Origin: Moorella mulderi DSM 14980
Lineage (GTDB): Bacteria > Bacillota > DSM-521 > Neomoorellales > Neomoorellaceae
Assembly: GCF_001594015.1 (NCBI RefSeq)
Contig: NZ_LTBC01000001.1
Coordinates: 372,001-436,000 of the forward strand
Length of the DNA: 64,000 nt
Direction: 5' to 3'
This document shows, piece after piece, positions 11,162-23,936 of this stretch. Numbering within the stretch: position 1 is the stretch's first letter; the number at the start of each line of letters is the position of its first letter. Made by a program: the position numbers and the translations under genes. The notes under the pieces were generated by a model that was given only the letters and a program-made list of their open reading frames with translations, was not told the DNA's origin and did no database searches.

Positions 11162-11536
11162 CTACTTTTTGGGCCGTTTGGCCCCGTACTTGGAACGGCC
11201 CTGGTTACGGTTCTGGACACCGGCAGAATCGAGGGTACCTCTGATAATATGGTACCTGACGCCCGGCAGGTCCTTCACCCTGCCCCCCCTTACCAGGACC
11301 ACCGAGTGTTCCTGCAAATTATGACCAATACCGGGGATGTAGGCGGTTACCTCAATGCCATTGGTCAAGCGTACCCGGGCCACCTTGCGCAGGGCCGAAT
11401 TGGGCTTTTTGGGTGTAGTTGTATAAACACGGGTGCAGACACCCCGCTTCTGGGGACATTCCTTTAAAGCAGGTGCCGTCGACTTTTTGACTACCTTTTC
11501 CCTTGCCTCTCGCACCAGCTGCTGGATTGTCGGCAT
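11162..11536 (-). CDS. rpsL: 30S ribosomal protein S12
   Basis: S12 is the decoding-centre protein in which streptomycin resistance arises. The start is set at [12 protein letters not shown] (124 residues) because GGAGGTGGAAGGA lies before it. The [17 protein letters not shown] and [18 protein letters not shown] stretches include the sensitive-type lysines. It lies between the L7Ae-like gene and rpsG. Confidence 0.98.
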   Translation of the reverse strand: MPTIQQLVREAREKVVKKSTAPALKECPQKRGVCTRVYTTTPKKPNSALRKVARVRLTNGIEVTAYIPGIGHNLQEHSVVLVRGGRVKDLPGVRYHIIRGTLDSAGVQNRNQGRSKYGAKRPKK

Positions 11537-11557
11537 TCCTTCCACCTCCTTCCCCGG

Positions 11558-11809
11558 CTATTCTTCCAGGATAACGGCTGAGGCTGAACCCACTTCGATG
11601 CCGCAGGCCCGCCCCAGCTCTTTCATTGAGTCTACCTCGACTATTTCTACACCCCGTTCGCGGCAAAGCTGAATTAACGGCCCGGTTACATGAGGTTCGG
11701 CATCCTTAGCTATATAGACCACCCGGGCTGTCCCCTTCATTACCGCTTTGGTGACCTGTTTGGTGCCTACCACTCGTTTTTTGGCCACCCGCAAACGCTC
11801 GTAGGACAT
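11558..11809 (-). CDS. L7Ae-family ribosomal-associated protein (YbxF-like)
   Basis: This 83-residue protein matches the L7Ae/L30e/YbxF family: KRVVGTKQVTKAVMKGTARVVYIAKDAEP is followed by PLIQLCRERGVEIV and GRACGIEVGSASAVIL. Members bind kink-turn RNA. In Firmicutes this gene sits between rpoC and rpsL, exactly as here. The role in the cell is not well settled for this family. Confidence 0.93.
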   Translation of the reverse strand: MSYERLRVAKKRVVGTKQVTKAVMKGTARVVYIAKDAEPHVTGPLIQLCRERGVEIVEVDSMKELGRACGIEVGSASAVILEE

Positions 11810-11848
11810 AATTCAACCTCCCCTGGGCAGTCACACTTTCTTATACTA

Positions 11849-15352
<3,504 letters not shown>

Positions 15353-15375
15353 TATTCCTGCCCCCCTTGAAGACC

Positions 15376-18300
15376 TTAAATTTCTTCTTCGTCATATTTG
15401 CCGCCCGGGACTACCCTTGCCCGTGGTTTTATAACTGTAAAATCACTGTCAAAATCCTCTCCTTCAACCTCCAGTTCCAGTTCGCCGGGATCAAGGTCGG
15501 CAGGATCAAAGTCCAGGTCTTCTTCTTCAGCTTCATCGGCAGCCTCTCCCGGCTCTGTTTCAGGCTGGCCCTGGATGTCCAGGCCCAGGTCCTGGGCTGC
15601 TTCGACACCATCATCGTCGTCTTCTTTAATTTCGATTTCTTCGTTTTCCTCCGAGAGGACTTTGACATCCAGACCCAGGCTCTGGAGTTCTTTAATTAAT
15701 ACCTTAAAGGATTCCGGCACCCCGGGTTCCGGGACATTTTCCCCTTTCACAATGGCCTCGTAGGTCTTGACCCGGCCGACGACGTCATCGGATTTTACCG
15801 TCAGGATCTCCTGGAGGGTATAGGCCGCACCGTAAGCTTCCAGGGCCCAGACCTCCATTTCCCCAAAACGCTGGCCGCCAAACTGGGCTTTACCGCCCAG
15901 GGGCTGCTGGGTAACCAGGGAATAGGGGCCGGTGGACCGGGCATGGATCTTGTCATCCACCAGGTGGGCCAGTTTTAGCATATACATATAGCCTACGGTA
16001 ATGGGACGGTCAAAAGGCTCGCCGGTACGGCCGTCATAAAGGATGGTCTTGCCGTCTTCGGGCAGGCCGGCTTCCCTTAGTTTAGCCTTAATCTCCTCTT
16101 CCGAAGCTCCGTCAAAAACAGGCGTGGCTACATTAATCCCCAGGGCTTTAGCCGCCCAGCCCAGGTGTGTTTCCAAGATCTGGCCTAAATTCATCCGGGA
16201 GGGCACGCCCAGGGGATTTAACACAATCTCAATGGGCGTACCGTCGGGGAGGAAGGGCATATCCTCTTCCGGCATGATGCGGGAGATAACGCCCTTGTTC
16301 CCGTGGCGGCCGGCCATCTTGTCACCTACGGAAATCTTCCGTTTCTGGGCGACGTAAACCCGGACCAGCTCATTAACGCCAGGGGCCAGCTCGTCGCCAT
16401 TTTCCCGGGAAAAGACCTTGACATCGACGACAATGCCGGATTCCCCGTGGGGCACCCTTAAGGAAGTATCCCTAACTTCCCGGGCCTTTTCGCCGAAAAT
16501 GGCCCTGAGCAAACGCTCTTCGGCGGTCAGCTCCGTCTCGCCCTTGGGAGTAACTTTACCTACCAGGATGTCACCCGGGCGTACCTCGGCACCGATACGG
16601 ATGATGCCCCGCTCGTCCAGGTCCTTTAAAACGTCTTCGCTGACGTTGGGAATATCGCGGGTGATCTCCTCCGGTCCCAGCTTGGTATCCCGGGCGTCAC
16701 ATTCATATTCTTCAATGTGAATAGAAGTAAAAATGTCTTCCTTAACCAGCTTCTCGCTAATAAGGATGGCGTCCTCATAGTTGTATCCTTCCCAGGTCAT
16801 GAAGGCCACCAGGATATTGCGGCCCAGGGCCAGTTCGCCCTCACTTGTGGAAGGGCCGTCGGCGATGGGCTGCCCGGCCGTTACCCGCTCCCCTTTGCGG
16901 ACAATAGGCTTCTGGTTAATGCAGGTTCCCTGGTTGGAACGGACGAACTTTTGCAAGCGGTAGGTATCCAGGGTTCCGGCATCGGTGCGGATGACAATCT
17001 CGCGGGCCGTAACCCTTTCCACAATGCCGCTGTTTCTCGCCAGGACGACCACCCCGGAATCATGGGCCGCCCGCCATTCCATACCAGTGCCTATTACGGG
17101 CGCTTCGGTCCTTAAGAGGGGTACGGCCTGGCGCTGCATGTTGGCTCCCATGAGGGCCCGGTTGGCGTCGTCATGCTCCAGGAAGGGGATAAGGGCCGTG
17201 GCCACACTGACCATCTGCTTGGGGGAGACGTCCATATAATCAACCCGGTCGGCCGGCACGACTACAATTTCCCCCGCATGACGGGCGTTAACCCGCTTCT
17301 CTAAGAAATGGCCTTCTTCATCCAGGGGAGCATTGGCCTGGGCAATGACGTACTTGTCCTCTTCATCGGCAGTCAGGTAATCAATTTCGTTGGTGACGAC
17401 GCCCTTTTCTTTATCTACCCGCCGGTAGGGGGTTTCAATAAAACCAAACTCATTGATGCGGGCATAGGTACTTAAAGAACCAATCAGGCCAATGTTCGGG
17501 CCTTCAGGGGTCTCAATGGGACACATGCGGCCGTAGTGGGAAGTATGCACGTCCCGCACTTCAAAACCGGCCCGTTCCCGGGACAAGCCTCCGGGCCCCA
17601 GGGCCGAGAGGCGCCGTTTATGGGTTAACTCGGCCAGGGGGTTGGTCTGGTCCATAAACTGGGACAGCTGGCTGGAACCAAAGAATTCCTTGATGGCCGC
17701 CACTACCGGCCGGATATTAATCAGTACCTGGGGAGTAATGACATCCACATCCTGGATGGTCATGCGTTCCCGCACCACCCGCTCCATGCGGGCCAGGCCA
17801 ATACGGAACTGGTTCTGGAGGAGTTCGCCGACGGAACGCAGGCGGCGGTTACCCAGGTGGTCGATATCATCGGGTTTAACCTCGCCATCCATAAGGCGCA
17901 AGAGGTATTTGATAGCGTAGATAATATCCTCTTTGGTAAGGCAGCGAATATACTCCTGCCGGCCGTTAACTTCCTGAGTCAAAACGCCATGACCCAGCTT
18001 TTTGTTCAGCTTGTAGCGACCGACGTTGCCCAGATCGTAGCGCTTGGGATCAAAGAAAAGGGATTCCAGCAGGTTCCTGGCGCTCTCGACAGTCGGGGGC
18101 TCACCTGGACGCAGGCGTTTATAGATCTCTACCAGGGCTTCCTCTTCCGAATCAGTGTTATCCTTTTCCAGGGTATTCTGGATACGCGGGTCAAAGTCAA
18201 AAAGTTCGAGGATACGGGCATTAGTCGTATAGCCCAGGGCGCGCAGGAGTACGGTGGCCGGGATCTTCCGCGTCCGGTCAATACGGACATAGATGCTTTC

Positions 18301-18825
18301 GGTATTGTCGGTTTCGAACTCCAGCCAGGCACCCCGGTTGGGAATAATGGTGGCGCCGTATACATTTGTCCCGCTAGCATCTTTACTTTCCGTATAATAG
18401 GCTCCCGGTGAACGGACCAGCTGGCTGACAATAACCCTTTCGGCACCGTTAATGATAAAGGTGCCCTTTTCCGTCATGAGGGGGAAATCCCCCATAAAGA
18501 CTTCCTGCTCTTTAACTTCGCCGGTTTCTTTGTTAATAAGCCGAACCTTGACCCGCAGGGGGGCAGCATAGGTCATATCCCGCTCTTTGCATTCTTCCTG
18601 GGAATACTTGGGCTCGCCCAGGGAATAATCAACAAATTCCAGGACCAGGTTGCCGGTAAAATCCTGGATTGGCGAAATATCCCGCAAAATTTCCCGCAAA
18701 CCTTCATCAATGAACCACTGGTAGGAGTTACGCTGAATTTCAATCAGGTTTGGTAACTCCAGGGTCTCCTTGATTTTAGCAAAGGTCCACCGTTCCCTGG
18801 TCCCAACCTTGACCGGATAAGCCAA
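15376..18825 (-). CDS. rpoB: RNA polymerase beta subunit
   Basis: Beta forms one jaw of RNA polymerase. The rifampicin region ([20 protein letters not shown], then [10 protein letters not shown]) and the C-terminal [21 protein letters not shown] motif are intact. I place the start at a TTG ([13 protein letters not shown]) because GGGGGGGACC lies just upstream; 1149 residues result. An ATG 33 bases earlier would begin inside a leader hairpin. The last 92 residues form a very acidic tail not found in typical homologues. The gene has its own promoter upstream. Confidence 0.98.
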   Translation of the reverse strand: MAYPVKVGTRERWTFAKIKETLELPNLIEIQRNSYQWFIDEGLREILRDISPIQDFTGNLVLEFVDYSLGEPKYSQEECKERDMTYAAPLRVKVRLINKETGEVKEQEVFMGDFPLMTEKGTFIINGAERVIVSQLVRSPGAYYTESKDASGTNVYGATIIPNRGAWLEFETDNTESIYVRIDRTRKIPATVLLRALGYTTNARILELFDFDPRIQNTLEKDNTDSEEEALVEIYKRLRPGEPPTVESARNLLESLFFDPKRYDLGNVGRYKLNKKLGHGVLTQEVNGRQEYIRCLTKEDIIYAIKYLLRLMDGEVKPDDIDHLGNRRLRSVGELLQNQFRIGLARMERVVRERMTIQDVDVITPQVLINIRPVVAAIKEFFGSSQLSQFMDQTNPLAELTHKRRLSALGPGGLSRERAGFEVRDVHTSHYGRMCPIETPEGPNIGLIGSLSTYARINEFGFIETPYRRVDKEKGVVTNEIDYLTADEEDKYVIAQANAPLDEEGHFLEKRVNARHAGEIVVVPADRVDYMDVSPKQMVSVATALIPFLEHDDANRALMGANMQRQAVPLLRTEAPVIGTGMEWRAAHDSGVVVLARNSGIVERVTAREIVIRTDAGTLDTYRLQKFVRSNQGTCINQKPIVRKGERVTAGQPIADGPSTSEGELALGRNILVAFMTWEGYNYEDAILISEKLVKEDIFTSIHIEEYECDARDTKLGPEEITRDIPNVSEDVLKDLDERGIIRIGAEVRPGDILVGKVTPKGETELTAEERLLRAIFGEKAREVRDTSLRVPHGESGIVVDVKVFSRENGDELAPGVNELVRVYVAQKRKISVGDKMAGRHGNKGVISRIMPEEDMPFLPDGTPIEIVLNPLGVPSRMNLGQILETHLGWAAKALGINVATPVFDGASEEEIKAKLREAGLPEDGKTILYDGRTGEPFDRPITVGYMYMLKLAHLVDDKIHARSTGPYSLVTQQPLGGKAQFGGQRFGEMEVWALEAYGAAYTLQEILTVKSDDVVGRVKTYEAIVKGENVPEPGVPESFKVLIKELQSLGLDVKVLSEENEEIEIKEDDDDGVEAAQDLGLDIQGQPETEPGEAADEAEEEDLDFDPADLDPGELELEVEGEDFDSDFTVIKPRARVVPGGKYDEEEI

Positions 18826-18849
18826 CTTGGGTCCCCCCCACAAGAAATT

Positions 18850-18880
18850 CAAAAGCAAGGTGTTGAAAACCTCGCTTTTG
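18850..18880 (-). promoter_or_regulatory. Leader hairpin immediately before rpoB
   Basis: On the transcribed strand CAAAAGCGAGGT pairs with ACCTTGCTTTTG (one mismatch) around a 7-base loop. It lies about 25 bases before the proposed rpoB TTG, so it could influence access of ribosomes or RNase to the rpoBC message. Confidence 0.5.
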
Positions 18881-18908
18881 ACCTCTAAAGTTCCTGCTAC
18901 CTATTATT

Positions 18909-18941
18909 GCCGTCCCAGGAAACACTTAATCATGTGACGGC
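18909..18941 (-). promoter_or_regulatory. Second hairpin in the rpoB leader
   Basis: GCCGTC and GACGGC pair across 21 bases within the rpoB 5' untranslated region. It lies about 20 bases downstream of the -10 box, near the very 5' end of the message. No U-run follows it. Confidence 0.4.
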
Positions 18942-18960
18942 AAATTAATGGCATTTTGTT

Positions 18961-18989
18961 ATGTTAGCATAAAGGGAGACTAATGTCAA
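18961..18989 (-). promoter_or_regulatory. Sigma-A promoter for rpoBC
   Basis: TTGACA (18984-18989) and TAACAT (18961-18966) are separated by exactly 17 bases on the minus strand. The site follows directly after the rplL terminator, so rpoB transcription can be set independently of the rplJL message. Confidence 0.85.
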
Positions 18990-18992
18990 GGA

Positions 18993-19027
18993 CAAAAATT
19001 ATAGCCGGGGAGCGTCGGTTCCCCGGC
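18993..19027 (-). terminator. Intrinsic terminator after rplL
   Basis: GCCGGGGA and TCCCCGGC form an 8-bp stem with an 8-base loop on the minus strand, followed by TATAATTTTTG. It lies 16 bases after the rplL stop and just before the rpoB promoter. Confidence 0.85.
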
Positions 19028-19043
19028 TTCTGGCAGCAGGCAA

Positions 19044-19424
19044 CTATTTGATTTCCACAGTGGCGCCGGCCTCTTCCAGCTTGGCCTTGATGCTTTCGGC
19101 TTCTTCTTTGCTGACCTTTTCTTTAACCGGCTTGGGAGCGTTGTCTACCAGGTCTTTGGCTTCTTTGAGGCCCAGGGCGGTAATTTCGCGGACCACCTTG
19201 ATGACGTTAATCTTCTTGTCACCGGCGGACTTCAGGATGACGTCAAATTCGGTCTGCTCTTCAGCCGGGGCTTCAGCCGGGGCTGCTGCTCCCGGGGCTA
19301 CGGCCATGGCTACCGGCGCGGCAGCGCTGACGCCAAATTCTTCTTCCAGGGCCTTCACCAGTTCGGCGAGTTCCAGGACTGTCAAACCTTTGACGGCATC
19401 GATAATTTCTTGAACTTTGCTCAT
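19044..19424 (-). CDS. rplL: 50S ribosomal protein L7/L12
   Basis: This 126-residue stalk protein has an N-terminal dimerisation helix, an Ala/Pro/Glu-rich hinge (residues ~37-56) and the C-terminal factor-binding domain ([20 protein letters not shown], then [18 protein letters not shown]). It recruits and activates translational GTPases. It follows rplJ and is followed by a terminator. Confidence 0.98.
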   Translation of the reverse strand: MSKVQEIIDAVKGLTVLELAELVKALEEEFGVSAAAPVAMAVAPGAAAPAEAPAEEQTEFDVILKSAGDKKINVIKVVREITALGLKEAKDLVDNAPKPVKEKVSKEEAESIKAKLEEAGATVEIK

Positions 19425-19454
19425 GATTGAGAGTCACTCCTTTGAAAATAATTC

Positions 19455-19985
19455 TTAGGCTGCTTCTTCTTTCTTTTTGCGGATGGCCTCCAGGACGTAG
19501 ACCAAATTGCGGATATTGCCAGCCAGGACGTTAACCAGCCCGGCCAGGGGAGCCTGGAAGCCGCCCACCACTTTGGCCAGGAGCTGTTCGCGGGAGGGCA
19601 GGTCGGCCAGGGCCTTGATTTCATCCAAGCCAATAACCCTGCCCTGCAAAACGCCCGCTTTAATCTGGAAGGTCTTGCTGTTGCGCATTACTTCCGATAA
19701 GATTTTGGCCGGTGCCGCAGGGTCGTTTAAGCTAAAGGCCGCGGCAGTTGGCCCTTCCAGGAAAGGTTCAAGGGCATCCAGGCCCAATTCCTGGGCGGCC
19801 CTGCGCGTGAGGGTATTTTTCACTACTTTAAATTCCACTCCGGCTTCCCGTAACTGACGGCGCAGGCTGGTCATTTCAGCTACATTCATTCCCCGGTAGT
19901 CGGCCAGGATGGTTACAATGGAGTTACCCAGCTTTTCCTTTATTTCGGCCACTACCGCCGCCTTGGCTTCCCTCTGTTTGTTCAT
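19455..19985 (-). CDS. rplJ: 50S ribosomal protein L10
   Basis: L10 anchors the L7/L12 stalk. The start is set at [19 protein letters not shown] (176 residues) because GGAGGTGGGGAA precedes it; an earlier in-frame ATG would fall inside the leader terminator hairpin and is rejected. The [20 protein letters not shown] region matches L10. The C-terminal alpha-helical tail ends in KKKEEAA. Confidence 0.97.
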   Translation of the reverse strand: MNKQREAKAAVVAEIKEKLGNSIVTILADYRGMNVAEMTSLRRQLREAGVEFKVVKNTLTRRAAQELGLDALEPFLEGPTAAAFSLNDPAAPAKILSEVMRNSKTFQIKAGVLQGRVIGLDEIKALADLPSREQLLAKVVGGFQAPLAGLVNVLAGNIRNLVYVLEAIRKKKEEAA

Positions 19986-20004
19986 TTCCCCACCTCCGTT
20001 CTGC

Positions 20005-20037
20005 CAAAAATAAAAGCCCCCGCAGACAAACGAGGGC
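20005..20037 (-). terminator. Terminator hairpin within the L10 leader
   Basis: On the minus strand GCCCTCG and CGGGGGC form a 7-bp stem with an 8-base loop, followed by TTTTATTTTT. It stands between the L10 leader and the rplJ ribosome binding site, so it must be read through for rplJL expression. This is the layout expected for transcription attenuation by L10. Confidence 0.8.
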
Positions 20038-20140
20038 AAAAGATAATTATAATTAACCTTAACCTGGAAGGTTAATTTTTAACTACCTCGGCAGGATATT
20101 AAGCCTACCTGGCACCTGCTGTCTACGGTAAATACCGTAT
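20038..20140 (-). ncRNA. Ribosomal protein L10 leader (cis-regulatory)
   Basis: The minus-strand RNA contains AGACAGCAGGTGCC, GGCTTAATATCCTGCCGAGG and a TTAACCTT/AAGGTTAA hairpin (20053-20075). The CTTAAT...CCTGCCGAGGT run is the conserved part of the L10(L12)4-binding leader of Firmicutes. It lies directly upstream of the terminator hairpin before rplJ. Autogenous control of rplJL follows from knowledge of the family. I judged this by eye, without a covariance model. Confidence 0.8.
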
Positions 20141-20165
20141 GAAGTTTTTAAACTGTATTAGCTAT

Positions 20166-20861
20166 TTACCTTACGGCCCGCAGGGGGTTAACTTTGACCC
20201 CCGGCCCCATGGTCGAAGAAATACTTATGCTCTTTAAATACTGGCCTTTGGCCGCTGCCGGTTTGGCCCTTACCAGGGCTTCTATCAGGGCCTGGAAATT
20301 TTCTTTCAATTTATCTTCTGCAAAACTGGCTTTGCCGATAGGAGCATGGACAATGGCCGTCTTATCTACCCGGAATTCAATTTTACCGGCCTTGACTTCT
20401 TTAATGGCCCGGTCCAGGTCCATGGTTACCGTGCCTGCTTTGGGATTGGGCATAAGCCCCCTGGGACCTAAAATACGGCCCAGTTTACCGACCATACCCA
20501 TCATATCAGGGGTAGCAATGGCCACATCAAAGTCGAGCCAGCCGCCCTGGATTTTTTCTACCAGGTCTTCGGCGCCCACAAAATCTGCCCCGGCTTCCTC
20601 AGCTTCCCTGGCCTTTTCTCCCTTGGCAAAGACCAGCACCCGCCGGGTTTTACCGGTACCGTTGGGCAGGACTACCGTTCCCCGGACCTGCTGGTCGGCA
20701 TGACGGGGGTCGACACCAAGTTTTACCGCCACCTCAATGGTTTCATCAAATTTGGCGCTGGCCGTTTTCTTCGCCAGGGCTATAGCTTCGCCGGGTTCGT
20801 AAAGTTGCTGCCTGTCTACCAGTTTACTAACCTCGCGGTACCTTTTACCATGCTTGGGCAT
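20166..20861 (-). CDS. rplA: 50S ribosomal protein L1
   Basis: This 231-residue protein has the L1 pattern: [15 protein letters not shown] at the start, [21 protein letters not shown] in the middle and GPGVKVNP at the end. L1 forms the mobile stalk at the E site. It follows rplK. Confidence 0.98.
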   Translation of the reverse strand: MPKHGKRYREVSKLVDRQQLYEPGEAIALAKKTASAKFDETIEVAVKLGVDPRHADQQVRGTVVLPNGTGKTRRVLVFAKGEKAREAEEAGADFVGAEDLVEKIQGGWLDFDVAIATPDMMGMVGKLGRILGPRGLMPNPKAGTVTMDLDRAIKEVKAGKIEFRVDKTAIVHAPIGKASFAEDKLKENFQALIEALVRAKPAAAKGQYLKSISISSTMGPGVKVNPLRAVR

Positions 20862-20919
20862 TTGGGCATTCCTCCTCGTGGTTCTAGCGGATTACTCCTC
20901 CCACCAGCCTCTATTTAAG

Positions 20920-21354
20920 TTAAGCCTCTACTTCCACACCCATGCTGCGGGCGGTACCCTCGATCATGCGCATGGCTGCTTCAATACTGGCGGCATTGAG
21001 ATCCTTCATCTTGAGTTCGGCAATCTCCCGGATCTTTTCCCGGGAAACCTTGCCGACTTTCTTGCGGTTGGGCTCCCCGGAAGCCGTCTCAATACCCAGG
21101 GCTTTTTTCAGCAAAACGGCTGCCGGTGGCGTTTTGGTAATAAAAGTAAAGGAACGATCTTCGTAAACAGTTATCTCCACGGGGATAATCAGGCCAGCCT
21201 GGTTGGCTGTCCGGTCGTTAAACTCTTTGACAAAGGCCATAATGTTAACCCCGTGCTGGCCCAAGGCCGGACCTACCGGCGGCGCCGGCGTAGCCTTGCC
21301 TGCCGGTACCTGGAGTTTAACCACTGCCGTGACTTTCTTGGCTTTGGGTGGCAT
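20920..21354 (-). CDS. rplK: 50S ribosomal protein L11
   Basis: L11 forms the GTPase-associated centre and is needed for the stringent response. The start is placed at [19 protein letters not shown] (144 residues) behind AAGGAGGTGTTAAAA; the longer frame starts inside nusG. The [20 protein letters not shown] motif is typical. It follows nusG. Confidence 0.97.
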   Translation of the reverse strand: MPPKAKKVTAVVKLQVPAGKATPAPPVGPALGQHGVNIMAFVKEFNDRTANQAGLIIPVEITVYEDRSFTFITKTPPAAVLLKKALGIETASGEPNRKKVGKVSREKIREIAELKMKDLNAASIEAAMRMIEGTARSMGVEVEA

Positions 21355-21368
21355 TTTTAACACCTCCT

Positions 21369-21896
21369 TCAAACGATTTTCTCTATCTGGTTAATATCCA
21401 GCTCAATGGGCGTTTCCCGGCCGAACATGGAAACCAGGACCTTTATTTTACCCTTATCGGGCTGGATCTCTTCTATCGAACCAATAAAGTTTTCAAAGGG
21501 ACCACTGGTAACGCGTACATTTTCACCCACGGCTACATCAATCCGCGGCCGCGGTTCTTCGACACCCATCTGTTGCAGGATTTGCTGGGCCTCTTCCTCC
21601 CGGAGGGGTATGGGCTTATTACCCGTACCCACAAAACCGGTTACCCCCGGTGTATTGCGCACTACGTACCAGGAGGCATCGGTTAAAATCATTTCCACCA
21701 GCACATAACCAGGGTATATTTTCCGTTTGACGATTTTACGCTTGCCGTCCTTAACCTGGATCTCGTCTTCCATGGGCACTACTACCCGGAAGATTTTATC
21801 GCCCATGTTCATGGACTCGACGCGCTTTTCCAGGTTGGCTTTAACCTTATTTTCATAACCAGAATAAGTGTGGATGACAAACCAGGCCTTTTCCAT
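21369..21896 (-). CDS. nusG: Transcription antitermination factor NusG
   Basis: This 175-residue protein has the NGN domain ([20 protein letters not shown], residues 5-24; YPGYVLVEM near 64) and a C-terminal KOW domain with [18 protein letters not shown]. It binds RNA polymerase and modulates pausing and Rho-dependent termination. It lies in the usual secE-nusG-rplK order. Confidence 0.98.
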   Translation of the reverse strand: MEKAWFVIHTYSGYENKVKANLEKRVESMNMGDKIFRVVVPMEDEIQVKDGKRKIVKRKIYPGYVLVEMILTDASWYVVRNTPGVTGFVGTGNKPIPLREEEAQQILQQMGVEEPRPRIDVAVGENVRVTSGPFENFIGSIEEIQPDKGKIKVLVSMFGRETPIELDINQIEKIV

Positions 21897-21904
21897 GTTA
21901 ACCT

Positions 21905-22138
21905 CTACCGCAAAATCAATTTGCCCAGCAGAAAACTAAAGACAGAGTCAAAAAGCCATAATAAGGCCGCCACAATGAGCACTGAAACCAGTACCACGGA
22001 AGTATAGGTTACCAGTTCCTTACGGGACGGCCAGTGGACCTTTTTTAACTCAGCCCAGGACCCCCGGAAAAATTTGGTAACCTGTTCTTTAAAACTGGTT
22101 TTGGTATTAACTGTTTTGGCCACGGTCTTGGTTACCAT
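21905..22138 (-). CDS. secE: Protein translocase subunit SecE
   Basis: This 77-residue protein has a lysine-rich N-terminus, the conserved amphipathic WAELKKVHWPSRKEL segment and one transmembrane helix at the C-terminus. SecE is the essential clamp of the SecYEG channel. It has the single-span form usual in Firmicutes. Confidence 0.96.
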   Translation of the reverse strand: MVTKTVAKTVNTKTSFKEQVTKFFRGSWAELKKVHWPSRKELVTYTSVVLVSVLIVAALLWLFDSVFSFLLGKLILR

Positions 22139-22153
22139 TTAAAAACCCCTATC

Positions 22154-22303
22154 CTATTTCGTTTCCTTGTGCACAGTATGCCTGCCGCAGTAACTGCAGT
22201 ACTTTTTCAGTTCCAGGCGATCGGGGTCATTCTTTTTATTTTTGCTGGAAGTATAATTACGTCGCTTGCATTCGGTACATGCCAGGGTAATCCCCACCCG
22301 CAC
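22154..22303 (-). CDS. rpmG: 50S ribosomal protein L33
   Basis: This 49-residue gene encodes [20 protein letters not shown] at its start and [14 protein letters not shown] at its end. The two cysteine pairs (CTEC and CSYC) make the zinc-binding form of L33. The start is GTG, preceded by GGAGGTGGCCGGCA. Its position just before secE is the standard Firmicute order. A promoter and a long hairpin lie upstream. Confidence 0.95.
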   Translation of the reverse strand: MRVGITLACTECKRRNYTSSKNKKNDPDRLELKKYCSYCGRHTVHKETK

Positions 22304-22325
22304 TGCCGGCCACCTCCATTATGAT

Positions 22326-22378
22326 AGAAGTGGGGAGGTGGAAAATTGCCCCGGGGGTCAATTCCACTTCCCACTTCT
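22326..22378 (-). promoter_or_regulatory. Long imperfect hairpin in the rpmG leader
   Basis: AGAAGTGGG...GGTGGAAAATTGCCCC pairs with GGGGGTCAATTCCACTTCCCACTTCT, giving an imperfect stem of about 25 bp with almost no loop. It lies between the promoter and the rpmG ribosome binding site, and no U-run follows. A smaller 7-bp stem (CCGGGGT, ACCCTGG) lies upstream of it near 22418-22435. Confidence 0.6.
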
Positions 22379-22452
22379 TTAAATTTCCCTGCTAGAAAAC
22401 TCTTCTCCACCGCTCCAGGGTTTTTACCCCGGGGCGGCTAAACACTCTTATT

Positions 22453-22481
22453 AGTTTGCCATAAATATAAAACCCTGTCAA
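22453..22481 (-). promoter_or_regulatory. Probable sigma-A promoter for rpmG-secE-nusG-rplKA
   Basis: TTGACA (22476-22481) and CAAACT (22453-22458) stand 17 bases apart on the minus strand, just after the stop codon of tuf copy 2. The -35 is perfect and the -10 is weak (3 of 6), so strength is uncertain. Confidence 0.6.
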
Positions 22482-22488
22482 TATTTAT

Positions 22489-23691
22489 TTACTCGATAAT
22501 CCCGGTTACGACGCCGGCGCCTACAGTGCGGCCGCCTTCACGGATGGCAAACCGTAAGCCTTCTTCAATGGCTATGGGGGTAATGAGCTCGATGGTCATG
22601 CGGATGTTGTCCCCAGGCATCACCATCTCTACCCCTTCCGGCAGTTTGACTACCCCCGTCACGTCCGTCGTCCGGAAGTAGAACTGCGGCCGGTAACCGT
22701 TGAAAAAGGGTGTATGCCGCCCGCCTTCTTCTTTGGTCAGCACGTATACTTCCGCGTTAAATTTGGTGTGGGGTTTGATGGACCCCGGCTTGGCCAGCAC
22801 CATCCCGCGTTCTACTTCTTTGCGCTCTACACCCCTCAGAAGCGTGCCGATGTTGTCCCCGGCTACCGCTTCGTCCAGAATCTTCCTGAACATCTCTACC
22901 CCGGTCACTACCGTCTTACGTACCTGGTCCCTGAGCCCGATAATCTCTACTTCATCCCCTACCTTCACCTTGCCCCGCTCTACCCTGCCGGTTGTCACCG
23001 TGCCCCGGCCGGTAATGGTGAACACGTCTTCGATGGGCATCAGGAAGGGTTTGTCGACGTCCCGTTCCGGGGTCGGAATGTAGCTGTCTACCGCGTCCAT
23101 CAGTTCCCATACTTTGCTGCACCATTCGCATTCCCGCTTGCCGCAGCCGCATTCCATGGCTTTCAGGGCGCTGCCTTTGACAATGGGTATCTCGTCACCC
23201 GGGAATTCGTATTCGCTTAACAGTTCCCGCACTTCCATCTCTACCAGCTCTAACAGCTCGGGGTCGTCTACCTGGTCCACCTTGTTCATGAAAACGACAA
23301 TGTAGGGCACTCCTACCTGCCGCGCTAAAAGTATATGTTCCCGCGTCTGGGGCATGGGGCCGTCCGCTGCCGATACTACCAGGATGGCGCCGTCCATCTG
23401 GGCCGCACCCGTGATCATGTTCTTCACGTAGTCGGCGTGGCCCGGGCAGTCGACGTGGGCGTAATGCCGCTTTTCTGTCTCGTACTCGACGTGGGCTGTG
23501 GCAATGGTGATGCCCCGTTCCCGCTCTTCCGGCGCCTTGTCGATCTGGTCGTACGCCGTGGGTACGGCCCCCCCGGCTTTGGCCAGGCAGAAGGTGATGG
23601 CTGCCGTCAGAGTCGTCTTGCCGTGGTCAACGTGACCGATGGTTCCAACGTTGACGTGGGGTTTCTTGCGTTCAAATTTTTGTTTGGCCAT
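22489..23691 (-). CDS. tuf: Elongation factor Tu (copy 2)
   Basis: This copy encodes the same 400 residues as the gene at 7258-8460. Comparing the two by eye I count about 13 base differences, all silent. The identity extends about 20 bases upstream through the GGAGGAGG site and stops there, and it begins again only at the stop codon. This points to gene conversion. The same four-cysteine insertion (C181, C183, C188, C191) is present. It heads the rpmG-secE-nusG block instead of the str operon. Confidence 0.98.
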   Translation of the reverse strand: MAKQKFERKKPHVNVGTIGHVDHGKTTLTAAITFCLAKAGGAVPTAYDQIDKAPEERERGITIATAHVEYETEKRHYAHVDCPGHADYVKNMITGAAQMDGAILVVSAADGPMPQTREHILLARQVGVPYIVVFMNKVDQVDDPELLELVEMEVRELLSEYEFPGDEIPIVKGSALKAMECGCGKRECEWCSKVWELMDAVDSYIPTPERDVDKPFLMPIEDVFTITGRGTVTTGRVERGKVKVGDEVEIIGLRDQVRKTVVTGVEMFRKILDEAVAGDNIGTLLRGVERKEVERGMVLAKPGSIKPHTKFNAEVYVLTKEEGGRHTPFFNGYRPQFYFRTTDVTGVVKLPEGVEMVMPGDNIRMTIELITPIAIEEGLRFAIREGGRTVGAGVVTGIIE

Positions 23692-23820
23692 GGGTGGTTT
23701 TGCCTCCTCCTAGAATAGCATTACTATTCGTTTTCCTTGCGCCGCGCCTCTTTCACGTAGCCGGGCGTACTATCCGCAAAAGATATTTCTACATTGGTTA
23801 GCCTTTTCCTGCTTGTACTC

Positions 23821-23847
23821 TGTATATTATTACCCTGGCACTGTAAA
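23821..23847 (-). promoter_or_regulatory. Possible promoter for tuf copy 2
   Basis: TTTACA (23842-23847) and TATACA (23821-23826) lie on the minus strand with a short 15-base spacer, about 130 bases upstream of tuf. The spacing is below the optimum, so this is tentative. I see no other clear promoter in the 245-base gap. Confidence 0.35.
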
Positions 23848-23907
23848 ATAATTCCGGTAACAGGTTGCTTTTGCCATAAACAAGGATATGATAGACTTAA
23901 ATCTGAC

Positions 23908-23913
23908 TATAAT
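23908..23913 (+). promoter_or_regulatory. -10 box of the small membrane protein gene
   Basis: A perfect TATAAT lies on the plus strand, only 2 bases before an in-frame ATG (23916). Transcription would begin around 23920, after that ATG, which favours the GTG at 23937 as the real start. No good -35 lies 17 bases upstream. Confidence 0.5.
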
Positions 23914-23936
23914 TTATGAAGGGAGAAAGCCTGTCC

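Noticed and set aside
19986-20039. Longer rplJ frame with 18 more residues
   Set aside because: The additional codons come from the leader terminator hairpin and have no L10 similarity.
22207-22410. Minus-strand 67-codon frame near rpmG
   Set aside because: It is a shadow of the rpmG gene and its hairpin leader in another frame.
23916-23936. ATG at 23916 as start of the small membrane protein
   Set aside because: A TATAAT box lies 2 bases before it, so the ATG would not be in the transcript. The GTG at 23937 has a good AAGGGAG.
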